A stretch of 22,194 bases of DNA from a virus: IMG/VR virus record IMGVR_UViG_3300029309_000330, positions 2,404 through 24,597 of that record; one strand, written 5' to 3'. A program made the position numbers and the translations under genes. Under the pieces are notes generated by a model. It was not told where the DNA came from. It saw nothing but the letters and a program-made list of their open reading frames with translations, and did not search any database. Position 1 is the first letter of the stretch, and every line of letters starts with the position of its first letter. This document shows positions 8,821-16,130 of the stretch, piece by piece.

Positions 8821-9387
8821 TTAAAAGGCCCAGCTTACAAAGGAGTAACGGGTGCCTTTTGTAGTCTCTCTAACCTCATGTGGATACATAAAGTTAGATG
8901 GAAATAACAGTATATCACCTGTTTTTAGCTTAATTTCCTCTCCTCTGCAATAGAATTCAGAGCCCTCATAGTCCTCATTTAGGTTAGCCACGATGGATAC
9001 CAGAGGCACTCCTTTCATCTGACCATCAAATATACTGTGTATATGATCGTAATGTTCCCTCATCATCGTGCCCACCTGATACCTGTTAAAACGTATGGGA
9101 CTAAATTTATGTAACCACGGTGCTTGAGTCTTCTCTCCTGGTGTGCTGTTCTTTTCCTGATATTTACTTAATGCCTCCACGAGATAAGGCGTTATCTTTG
9201 CCTGTTGCTCCTTGGTGCAATTCATAACATCTAATTCTTTTGTGGGTTCTGATTCAAAAGTCCCCGTAGCATAGTTATTCCAAGTGTGTTTTTTCCAAAT
9301 GCCCTTATTACATTCATCTATTAATGTCTCACATACCTCTTTTGGTATGGTATTTACCACCATTATGTAGTCTTTAATTGTGCTCAT
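8821..9387 (-). CDS. 2OG-Fe(II) oxygenase, prolyl-4-hydroxylase-like
   Basis: A 188-residue enzyme with the signature of Fe(II)/2-oxoglutarate dioxygenases. His112 and Asp114 in 'REHYDHIH' form the HxD facial-triad start, His170 in 'MYPHEV' is the distal metal ligand, and Arg180 in 'GTRYSFVSW' is the likely 2-oxoglutarate anchor. 'GSEFYCRGEEIKLKTGDILL' between them is the typical double-stranded beta-helix core. The family couples 2-oxoglutarate decarboxylation to hydroxylation of a protein, nucleic acid or small-molecule substrate; here the substrate is unknown. All catalytic residues are present, so the enzyme should be active. The start at 9387 has GGAGG seven bases upstream and overlaps the upstream oxygenase gene by 14 bases. 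Relatives are common in cyanophages and other marine phages near structural genes. Confidence 0.88.
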   Translation of the reverse strand: MSTIKDYIMVVNTIPKEVCETLIDECNKGIWKKHTWNNYATGTFESEPTKELDVMNCTKEQQAKITPYLVEALSKYQEKNSTPGEKTQAPWLHKFSPIRFNRYQVGTMMREHYDHIHSIFDGQMKGVPLVSIVANLNEDYEGSEFYCRGEEIKLKTGDILLFPSNFMYPHEVRETTKGTRYSFVSWAF

Positions 9388-10000
9388 TCATTAACCTCCT
9401 TATGTCCAAATGAGTTAGTGATTGTTCTGATCCGATAGCGTCAATACAAAATGTATTGAATGATACACTTATTCTATCTTCTTCACTTTGATTAATTGGC
9501 ACGCTATGTTTCAACGAAGATGGAAATAATATTAATTCACCTGGTTTACAAGGTAATAAAAAAGATTCTGAGTTTACATGGTTATATTTTATAGGGTCTA
9601 ATTTCATACCATCTTGATTTGTTTTTGAAAACTGTATGGGCGGTAATTTCTCATTTATTTGAAAATACATAACACCGGATATGATACTGTTCGGATGCAC
9701 GTGTTCGTGATGCTTGGACCCTTTTGGGTTTCTGTTAGCCCAACATTGAGTGATTACTAATCTTTGTTCTGAGTTTAAAACGTTCTTGGTAAATTTATCT
9801 ACAGCCTCACCCAAAAAGTTTTTTATGTTTTTTAATTCTTCTTTACGTAACAGGTACGAATCATCAGATCTATAATTACCGTTTTGTTGTTGCTCACGAT
9901 AACTAATAGTTTTTAAATATGCTAGCTCTTTATCAATAGGCTCCTCGTAAGGAACAATTAATAAAGGTGTCGGAAATAATTCTAGTAATTCTTCTTTCAT
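9374..10000 (-). CDS. Putative 2OG-Fe(II) oxygenase, TIGR02466-like
   Basis: A second oxygenase of a different subfamily, with the pattern 'CWANRNPKGSKHHEHVHPNS' followed by 'IISGVMYF'. The likely metal-binding region is His98-His102 with the H-x-H-P element, the distal His is His165 in 'SSLKHSVP', and Arg176 in 'DRISVSFN' is the 2-oxoglutarate anchor. The block 'PGELILFPSSLKH' is a hallmark of this family. I choose the ATG at 10000 (208 residues), which overlaps the sulfotransferase stop as TAATG, over an in-frame TTG nine bases upstream. No Shine-Dalgarno is seen, so coupling is probable. Its substrate is unknown. Encoding two distinct oxygenases in tandem suggests they act on different positions of one target or on different targets. 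Confidence 0.8.
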   Translation of the reverse strand: MKEELLELFPTPLLIVPYEEPIDKELAYLKTISYREQQQNGNYRSDDSYLLRKEELKNIKNFLGEAVDKFTKNVLNSEQRLVITQCWANRNPKGSKHHEHVHPNSIISGVMYFQINEKLPPIQFSKTNQDGMKLDPIKYNHVNSESFLLPCKPGELILFPSSLKHSVPINQSEEDRISVSFNTFCIDAIGSEQSLTHLDIRRLMNEHN

Positions 10001-10788
10001 TATACCCAAAAGTTACATTGTTTATATTCGTCTATAATATTTTTTGGTACGATATCATAAGCGTTATAGTCTTCTTTATAATTTTTTATAGCACCTTCTT
10101 TCAAAATATGCAATCCATTTCCTACAATGGCGTCATCGTAAACCATATCGTTTACTTTAAATTGTTTTATATCATCAAAATCATGTTTTACCTTGGGTAT
10201 ATTTAAAAAGTTATACACATTATTTATTATATTTTCTGTGTCTTTAACCAAGTCTTTAAAATTAATTACGTGATACAATTCTTTAGGTTGATAATCCAAC
10301 AAATGCTTTATACCTATTAACTCTTTGACTATTACACCTTCTTTGTTCATTAGCATATGACATTTTTCTTCTCTTGTTTTAGCTTCATATTGATTAACAA
10401 AAGAAGAAGGTTCTCTTTCAGACCAGTTTAAAAAAGATCCTAATACCTCTATTATGTCTCTAACTAAAACAATAATTTTTATATTAGATTTTATTTTTTT
10501 TAAATTTTTTAAATTTGTTGGATGTCCCCAAGGTGCTCTATCAATAATATATTTGTAATTCCAATCTTTGTAGTAATTGTTAAAAATATTTTTTGTTACA
10601 TTTTCTAAAGAACTATGATCTGGAAAATTTTTAAAGATATCTGTGTTTTGTAATAAATATATTTCACCAAGTATATCAGCACAAATACTATTGGCTGTAA
10701 CAGCTATATCTTTGTTTTGATTCATAATAGAACTAAATACGGTATTGCCAGCACGAGGTAATCCGTGTAGGAAAAATATGTCTTTCAT
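10000..10788 (-). CDS. Sulfotransferase family protein
   Basis: A 262-residue protein with the 5'-phosphosulfate loop 'GLPRAGNT' at residues 9-16 right after a hydrophobic strand (DIFFLH). The 3'-phosphate motif is at Arg110 and Ser118 in 'IIVLVRDIIEVLGSF'; the R-to-S spacing of eight matches the classical family. Such enzymes transfer sulfate from PAPS to hydroxyls or amines on carbohydrates, proteins or small molecules. The gene is noticeably more AT-rich than its neighbours (34 G+C in the 120 bases 10021-10140, against 31 in the 60 bases 8161-8220 of the nozzle gene) and rich in Lys, Asn and Ile codons, consistent with separate acquisition. No Shine-Dalgarno is obvious. A 5-base inverted repeat (10790-10794 with 10802-10806) sits in the 20-base gap before it. 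The acceptor is unknown. Confidence 0.82.
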   Translation of the reverse strand: MKDIFFLHGLPRAGNTVFSSIMNQNKDIAVTANSICADILGEIYLLQNTDIFKNFPDHSSLENVTKNIFNNYYKDWNYKYIIDRAPWGHPTNLKNLKKIKSNIKIIVLVRDIIEVLGSFLNWSEREPSSFVNQYEAKTREEKCHMLMNKEGVIVKELIGIKHLLDYQPKELYHVINFKDLVKDTENIINNVYNFLNIPKVKHDFDDIKQFKVNDMVYDDAIVGNGLHILKEGAIKNYKEDYNAYDIVPKNIIDEYKQCNFWV

Positions 10789-10808
10789 GTATAGGATAAT
10801 ACTATATT

Positions 10809-12680
10809 TTACGAACTTTGTAAACCACCATGTGAGTCAGAAGTTGCTCCACCTTGACCTTTTTTATCGAATAAATCTCCAAAATCTATTGCGTTACCTG
10901 TGCTAGCAATAGTAACATAATCTATTGTTCCGTTATAACTTGGTTCATAACCACCCATCCATATAGCTCTTGTTGAGTTTGAAGTAGAAGGCACTCCTGC
11001 TCTAGCGACTGTTAGATCACCAAAATCTGTAGCGTTACCTGTCGAAGCTATTGTAAAATAATCAATAGTATTTACTGTAGAAGGTGTTTGACCTCCTCCA
11101 TACAGAGCTCTTGTTGAAGAAGAAGATGCTCCACCATATGAAGGTGTTCCACTTAAATCACCAAAATCTGTAGCATTACCTGTAGAACCAATTGTAATAT
11201 AATCTACTGTATTTACATAAGTTCCTCCTGGTGCTAAATATCCACCTAAAAACAATCCTCTTGTTATGTTTCCTGTTCCTACGACTCTTCTAGCTTGTGT
11301 TAAATTACCAAAGTCAGATGCATTACCTACGGTTGCAATTGTATTATATCCAATAGTATCTACAACAGTAGACCCATTAGAATCACCACCTCCGTATACA
11401 ATTCTAGTTGTTGAAGCTGTAGAACCAGGATCTCTACGACCAGTTTGTAAATTACCAAAATCAGCAGCATTTCCTTGAGACTGCATTTCAACATAATCGA
11501 TAACATCAGAATATCCAGGAGCATTACCACCAGCAGATATTGCTCTTGTAAGACTTCCACTTGAAGCATTGTTGTTTCTAGAATCTGTTAAATCTCCAAA
11601 GTCGGAAGAATTACCTAAAGTTGTAATAACTGTTAAATCCATACTTGCAGTTATTCCACTTCCATTTTCTCCACCCATCATCAAAGCTCTCCCTGATCCA
11701 GGCATATAGGTTACTGATGGACGTTGAGTTTCACCGAGTTCTAAACCACCATGACCACTTGATGAAGTTGCTTGAGTATTATTTCTAGCTGATGTTAAAT
11801 CACCAAAATCAATGGAATTACCAGTGCTTGTTAAACTCCAATATTGAATAGTATTTATTAAAGTTGAATCATTACCTGGATCAGAACCACCCATAGCTAT
11901 ACCTCTAACAGAATTATCGGTACAACCATGATAATTAGTTCCTGTTACCAAGTCTCCATAATCAATTGCATTACCTAAAGATGCAAACTGAACTGATTCA
12001 AATAAAGAAGCTGGTTGACCACCTGCAAAAACACATTTTGTTGCACTAGCTGAAGCTTGAACACCTAAAGCTGTTGCAGTTAAATCTCCAAAATCTGTAG
12101 CATTACCTGTTGAAGATATTTCTACAAAATCAATTACGTTACTATTTGGACTTGATCCAGATGCCATTAAAGATCTTGTTGGATTAGCAGCAGCTCCTAC
12201 AGAATTTCTTGATTCTGTTCTATCTCCAAAATCTGTAGCATTACCAAGTGAGGCTATGGTTATAAAATCTATTGTATTAATATTACCAGAAACAAAACCT
12301 CCACCAAATAAACCTCTAATATTATTACCAGATCCTGAACAAGCTCTTCTTGTTACTGTTGAATCACCAAAATCAGCCATGTTGCCTTGAGAATTAAAAT
12401 GAATGTATTGTATTACATTTGTATTTCCTGATCCTGTATAACCATTAGACATTATTCCTTTAATGGATGAAGATGCTCCTCCGCCAGTTCCTAGAGTAGC
12501 TGTTAAATCTCCAAAATCTGTTGAATTACCAGTTGTAGATATTTGAACAGTATCTATTGTATTAACCACTGAAGGAGTAGTACCACCACAACAAATTGCA
12601 GTGTCTCCTCTTGACCAAGCATTATTTCTTTGCTGTTTATATGCTTCTCGTACATCCCAAATTTTTCCTGAATTAGACAT
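10809..12680 (-). CDS. Propeller-repeat protein D: two six-repeat modules
   Basis: A 623-residue repeat protein. The start is the ATG at 12680, which overlaps the previous TAA and has GGAGG (12690-12694) nine bases upstream; a longer frame to 12719 lacks a start signal. The N-terminal ~26 residues hold a short anchor motif 'KIWDVREAYKQ'. Module 1 (about 27-313) and module 2 (about 331-621) each have six ~47-residue repeats of the form TRxIFxGG...TIDYITIASTGNATDFGDL. Each module ends in SGHGGL or DSHGGL. A 17-residue linker with 'QRP' joins them. The regular Gly-Gly turn and the strand-rich repeat suggest six-bladed beta-propellers resembling kelch or galactose-oxidase folds. It is probably a tail fibre or receptor-binding protein. 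It is the last propeller gene before the enzyme cassette. Confidence 0.78.
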   Translation of the reverse strand: MSNSGKIWDVREAYKQQRNNAWSRGDTAICCGGTTPSVVNTIDTVQISTTGNSTDFGDLTATLGTGGGASSSIKGIMSNGYTGSGNTNVIQYIHFNSQGNMADFGDSTVTRRACSGSGNNIRGLFGGGFVSGNINTIDFITIASLGNATDFGDRTESRNSVGAAANPTRSLMASGSSPNSNVIDFVEISSTGNATDFGDLTATALGVQASASATKCVFAGGQPASLFESVQFASLGNAIDYGDLVTGTNYHGCTDNSVRGIAMGGSDPGNDSTLINTIQYWSLTSTGNSIDFGDLTSARNNTQATSSSGHGGLELGETQRPSVTYMPGSGRALMMGGENGSGITASMDLTVITTLGNSSDFGDLTDSRNNNASSGSLTRAISAGGNAPGYSDVIDYVEMQSQGNAADFGNLQTGRRDPGSTASTTRIVYGGGDSNGSTVVDTIGYNTIATVGNASDFGNLTQARRVVGTGNITRGLFLGGYLAPGGTYVNTVDYITIGSTGNATDFGDLSGTPSYGGASSSSTRALYGGGQTPSTVNTIDYFTIASTGNATDFGDLTVARAGVPSTSNSTRAIWMGGYEPSYNGTIDYVTIASTGNAIDFGDLFDKKGQGGATSDSHGGLQSS

Positions 12681-13948
12681 TATTGTAAACCTCCATGTGA
12701 TCCTGATGAGCCAAAACAACCGCCTCTAGTGACAGTTAAATCTCCAAAATTTGTAGCATTACCTGTTGATGCAATTGTAATATATTGAATAGTGTTATTA
12801 CTTTCTGGAGAAGTACCACCAGTAAATATACCTCTAACTGAATTAGAAGAAGTTCCAGGGTTAGTGTATGCACTTAATAAATCTCCAAAATCTGTAGCGT
12901 TACCCGTTGAAGCAATTGTTACATAATCCATAGTATTAAGAGCTGGAGAAGGTCCTCTACCCGCACCATATACTGCTCTTGTTGAAGATGAAAGACCAGC
13001 TAAATATCTTCGTTCTACAGTTTGATCTCCAAAGTCTGTTGAGTTACCAGTCGATGCAAGTGTTACATAATCCATAACATTTGTATTTCCACTAGGTCCT
13101 CTTCCTCCAGAAAAAATAGCTCTTGTAGAACTAGCTGCACCACCACTTGATCTTAAACCATCACTAATATATCTGTCTCCAAAATCAACAGCATTACCCA
13201 TACTTGATATGGTTACAAAATCTATAATATTTTGTGAACCACCTGGAGATACATATCCAGGGCCAAAAATAACTCTAGTTTTATTAGACATTGATCCAGC
13301 ATTTAGTTGTGTTCTTCCTTGTGTTAAATCACCAAAATCAGCAGCATTACCTTTTGTTGCAAATTGAAAATAATCAATTACAGCAGATTTATCTGTAACA
13401 GGATTAGCATCACCTCCAGCTTGAATTCCTCTAGTTGTAGAAGAACCACCCACACAATCTCCTCTTGCTTGTGATAGATCACCAAAATCAGATGCATCAC
13501 CTGTTGTTGAAATTTGTATATAATCTATTGTATTATTAGCAGATGGAGCAAAACCTCCTGCAAATGCTGCTCTATCCGTGTGCCCTGATCCACTGCCTCC
13601 TGGTATGTCTATGTTGGCGCCCATCGCACTATGTTGAGTACAATAATAATACAATATGGTTGGTGTAGAACTTGTTACCTCTATCTCCGTATAAGCTCCT
13701 GCATTTCCAGGTGTTCCTGCTACGGTCACACCGGTAGAATAAGCGCTGCCTCCGCCGTGAGTTCCATTATCGGTTTCTGAAAAACGAAAAGGGTGACCAT
13801 CATTACTACTATCAGCCTGATCAAATCTAAAAGTGCCACCAGGAAATAAAGTTACATATTGTTGTTGATTACCATCGATAACATATTTGTTACCCGAACC
13901 GGTGCTTACCACCGTGACCTTATAAGTGAATGAAGTTGCTCTAGCCAC
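12680..13948 (-). CDS. Cupredoxin-like domain fused to one six-repeat propeller (protein C)
   Basis: A 422-residue protein in two parts. Residues 1-~115 form a cupredoxin-like beta domain with 'TFRFDQADSSNDGHPFRFS' and 'YYYCTQHSAMG'. His52, Cys103, His106 and Met109 match a type 1 copper ligand set, with the C-x2-H-x2-M spacing of amicyanin. A Gly/Ser linker follows, then one six-repeat module (about 123-420) ending SGSHGGLQ. It is the only one of the four propeller proteins with a single module and without the Trp anchor motif at its N-terminus. The start is GTG at 13948, supported by GGAGGG (13956-13961) seven bases upstream; it overlaps the previous gene by eight bases. It is probably a virion surface protein. 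Copper binding is inferred from residues only. Confidence 0.8.
   Translation of the reverse strand: MARATSFTYKVTVVSTGSGNKYVIDGNQQQYVTLFPGGTFRFDQADSSNDGHPFRFSETDNGTHGGGSAYSTGVTVAGTPGNAGAYTEIEVTSSTPTILYYYCTQHSAMGANIDIPGGSGSGHTDRAAFAGGFAPSANNTIDYIQISTTGDASDFGDLSQARGDCVGGSSTTRGIQAGGDANPVTDKSAVIDYFQFATKGNAADFGDLTQGRTQLNAGSMSNKTRVIFGPGYVSPGGSQNIIDFVTISSMGNAVDFGDRYISDGLRSSGGAASSTRAIFSGGRGPSGNTNVMDYVTLASTGNSTDFGDQTVERRYLAGLSSSTRAVYGAGRGPSPALNTMDYVTIASTGNATDFGDLLSAYTNPGTSSNSVRGIFTGGTSPESNNTIQYITIASTGNATNFGDLTVTRGGCFGSSGSHGGLQ
12690..12694 (-). promoter_or_regulatory. Shine-Dalgarno GGAGG inside HGGL codons, sets start of protein D
   Basis: The codons CAT GGA GGT TTA (His-Gly-Gly-Leu) at the end of protein C supply GGAGG nine bases before the ATG at 12680. 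This decides the start of protein D at 12680 rather than the longer frame. Confidence 0.6.
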
Positions 13949-15836
13949 TGATTAACCCTCCATGTCCGTTTGATTGAGATCCACCACTTTGTGAAGTAGG
14001 ACTTATTAAATCTCCAAAATCAGAAGCATTACCTGTTGATCCAATAGTTATAAAATCCATTATATTACTAGCACTTGGCGTAAGTCCACCATTAAAAACT
14101 CCCGTGACAGAATTAGTTCCACCTCTTTTCATAGTGCTCCTTGCAGAAGTTAAATCTCCAAAATCTGTAGCATTACCAGTAGTGGCTGTTGTAATATATT
14201 CTATAGTGTTTACTACCGATGACCCATCTGATCCTCCTCCAAACACAGCTCTTGTTGAAGAATTAACACTTCCTGCTTGAGATCTGTTTCCAGATAAATC
14301 TCCAAAATCTGTTGCATCACCTGTTGTTGATATTGTAAAATACTCTATTACATCAATTCTTGATGGAGTATAACCTCCTCCTATGATAGCCCTAGTATTA
14401 TTTTCTATTCCTGCGCCACCTGCTTTGCTAGCGCTTAAATTTCCAAAATCTGCTGCGTTACCTAAAGTTGATATACTTATGTAATCAACGACATTAACAG
14501 TTTCTCCTCCCATAAATAATCCTCTAGTATTATTACTAGCACCAGCGACTTGTTGAACTGAATTTGTTCTATCACCAAAATCTGCTGAGTTTCCTTTTGT
14601 GGCAAAAGTATAATATTGAATAACATTTGTATTGGATGGGTTATAGCCTCCTCCTTGTACAGCTCTTGTTTTATTACCAAGAGATCCTGCAGTTAAAGCC
14701 TTATTTGTTGTATCTCCAAAATCTTGTTCATTTCCTGAACTAGATATTTTAAAAGATCCAACATACGTATCATTTCCATTATCCCTATCACCACCCATAT
14801 TTATACAAAGATCCCCACCAGCTTCGTTAAATGGTAATGGTCTTGTTCCTTGATACCCGTCGTTTAGTCCGCCGTGCGAGTTTGATGTTCCCCCTACAGC
14901 TGTTCTTGAATATGTTAAATCTCCAAAATCTGAAAAAGTCCCTCCATTTGCAATAGTTACATTTTGAATTACATTTTGTACTGTTGGAGTTGAACCACCA
15001 CAATTAAAACCTTTTACACTATTTGATACCCCTGCACTATCTCTCATTGCAGTTTCTAAATCTGCATAATCTATTGCATTACCTTGAGAGGCTATTGTTA
15101 TAAAATCTACAGTCCCAACAATACTAGGAGTAAAACCACCAAGAGTTATTCCTCTTGTTGATGAACTAACATTAGAATTTGCAGGTCTTCTTGATTGTGA
15201 TAAATCTCCAAAATCTGTAGCATTACCAGTTGTTGCAATCTCTATAAAATCTATTGTGTTTACTATTGATGGAGCGGCTCCTCCACCAAAACAACCTCGT
15301 GTTGGGGAACCCATACCTGAGGATTGTCTTCTTGCTTGTGTTAAATCACCAAAGTCAGTTGCATTACCAGTTGAAGCTAAAGTTATGTATTGAATAATAT
15401 TACTTGGAGAACCTTGCCCTCCTGCTTGTACACCTCTTATAGAATTACTAACTGGTGCTGTTAAATCAAGTGAAGCTGTCATGTCTCCAAAATCAGCGGC
15501 GTTTCCTTCTGTAGAAAAAGTTACATAATCAATAACATTAGTAGCAGCACCTGGACTTTGATAGCCACCTCCAAAAACAGCTCTTGTAAAAGAACTCATT
15601 CCACCTGGCGAAAATCTATCTGTAGATAAATCTCCAAAATTAGATGCATTTCCAGAAGAACTCATGTTTATAAAATCTATTATTGAAACGTAATTAGTTC
15701 CTCCGTTTGGAGTGTTTCCACCAGCAAGTAAACCTCTTGAATTTGCATTCGGCCAATACCCACCCATTACCGCGTCATAGACTTCACGCAGATTCCAAAC
15801 GCCTGAAGCGTTATCAAGTTGCGGGTAGTTAGCCAT
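13941..15836 (-). CDS. Propeller-repeat protein B: two six-repeat modules
   Basis: A 631-residue repeat protein beginning MANYPQLDNASGVWNLREVYD. The 'GVWNLREVYD' segment (residues 12-21) matches the short Trp-containing N-terminal motif of the other two-module propeller proteins and probably attaches the fibre to the virion. Module 1 (35-324) has six repeats and closes with NSHGGL. A 17-residue linker (with 'GTRPLPFN') leads to module 2 (342-~628), also six repeats, closing with NGHGGL. Repeats are 44-51 residues; the most conserved part is 'GNATDFGDL', followed by a variable loop and then 'TRGxFxGG'. The loops vary strongly between repeats, as expected of a ligand-binding surface. It starts four bases after the stop of the 96-residue gene. 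A receptor-binding role is inferred. Confidence 0.78.
   Translation of the reverse strand: MANYPQLDNASGVWNLREVYDAVMGGYWPNANSRGLLAGGNTPNGGTNYVSIIDFINMSSSGNASNFGDLSTDRFSPGGMSSFTRAVFGGGYQSPGAATNVIDYVTFSTEGNAADFGDMTASLDLTAPVSNSIRGVQAGGQGSPSNIIQYITLASTGNATDFGDLTQARRQSSGMGSPTRGCFGGGAAPSIVNTIDFIEIATTGNATDFGDLSQSRRPANSNVSSSTRGITLGGFTPSIVGTVDFITIASQGNAIDYADLETAMRDSAGVSNSVKGFNCGGSTPTVQNVIQNVTIANGGTFSDFGDLTYSRTAVGGTSNSHGGLNDGYQGTRPLPFNEAGGDLCINMGGDRDNGNDTYVGSFKISSSGNEQDFGDTTNKALTAGSLGNKTRAVQGGGYNPSNTNVIQYYTFATKGNSADFGDRTNSVQQVAGASNNTRGLFMGGETVNVVDYISISTLGNAADFGNLSASKAGGAGIENNTRAIIGGGYTPSRIDVIEYFTISTTGDATDFGDLSGNRSQAGSVNSSTRAVFGGGSDGSSVVNTIEYITTATTGNATDFGDLTSARSTMKRGGTNSVTGVFNGGLTPSASNIMDFITIGSTGNASDFGDLISPTSQSGGSQSNGHGGLISG
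13956..13961 (-). promoter_or_regulatory. Shine-Dalgarno GGAGGG inside HGGL codons, sets GTG start of protein C
   Basis: The codons CAT GGA GGG TTA at the end of protein B give GGAGGG seven bases before the GTG at 13948. This is the reason for accepting a GTG start that overlaps the upstream gene by eight bases. Confidence 0.65.
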
Positions 15837-15839
15837 TTA

Positions 15840-16130
15840 CTAACCTATCTTTTTAGACCAGATATATGTGGCTGCTGCTGTTTGATCGAATGGTACAGTT
15901 GCAGTTGGATCATCAGAACTAGGATCATCTTGAGTCCAAGAAGATGTATACGTATCTAAATACGTTTTTACATCTGCCTCACTTGCAAGTTCACCAAGTC
16001 CAGTTTCATCCGAACCATCAACCGTTGCACCAATCATAATTTCAGAAGGATCAGGATAATATCCACCATCATCTATCCACGATGGAATTCTTCCTGCTTC
16101 TAATTGATATTTAACTATCTTGTTTGCCAT
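15840..16130 (-). CDS. 96-aa protein of unknown function
   Basis: A small acidic protein (MANKIVKYQLEAGRIPSWID...) with 'GGYYPDPSEIMIGAT' in the middle and a Thr/Asp/Pro-rich region (about 60-80) before a C-terminal 'AATYIWSKKIG'. AAGGAG lies eight bases upstream of the ATG at 16130, and the gene overlaps the preceding coiled-coil gene by 20 bases. It has no signal peptide or membrane segment. I recognise similar small proteins beside fibre genes in marine phage contigs but cannot name a family. Its position directly before propeller protein B and the tight overlap suggest a virion or fibre-assembly role; this is inference. Confidence 0.7.
   Translation of the reverse strand: MANKIVKYQLEAGRIPSWIDDGGYYPDPSEIMIGATVDGSDETGLGELASEADVKTYLDTYTSSWTQDDPSSDDPTATVPFDQTAAATYIWSKKIG

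Larger units (their letters stand above)
10809..15734 (-). repeat. Array of thirty ~140-base coding repeats (proteins B, C, D)
   Basis: Thirty repeats of about 132-168 bases encode the propeller units of three adjacent genes, interrupted only by the short linkers and the cupredoxin region (about 13600-13948). The best-conserved DNA core reads, on the plus strand, aaatctccaaaatctgtagc, with many one- or two-base variants. The spacing is about one core per 140 bases. Divergence between copies shows that the duplications are old or diversified, but short identical cores could still allow recombination. Confidence 0.85.

Noticed and set aside
10001-10009. TTG start at 10009 for the second oxygenase
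   Set aside because: It would overlap the sulfotransferase end without a start signal; the ATG at 10000 forms the TAATG junction typical of this operon.
10789-10808. Inverted repeat TATAG...CTATA as a transcription terminator before the sulfotransferase gene
   Set aside because: The stem is five A/T-rich base pairs with no G+C content and no T-run after it; too weak to call.
12681-12719. A longer N-terminus for propeller protein D, starting at 12719
   Set aside because: The extra 13 residues overlap the previous gene, look unnatural (FWLIRITWRF) and have no ribosome binding site, whereas ATG at 12680 has GGAGG and the TAATG overlap.
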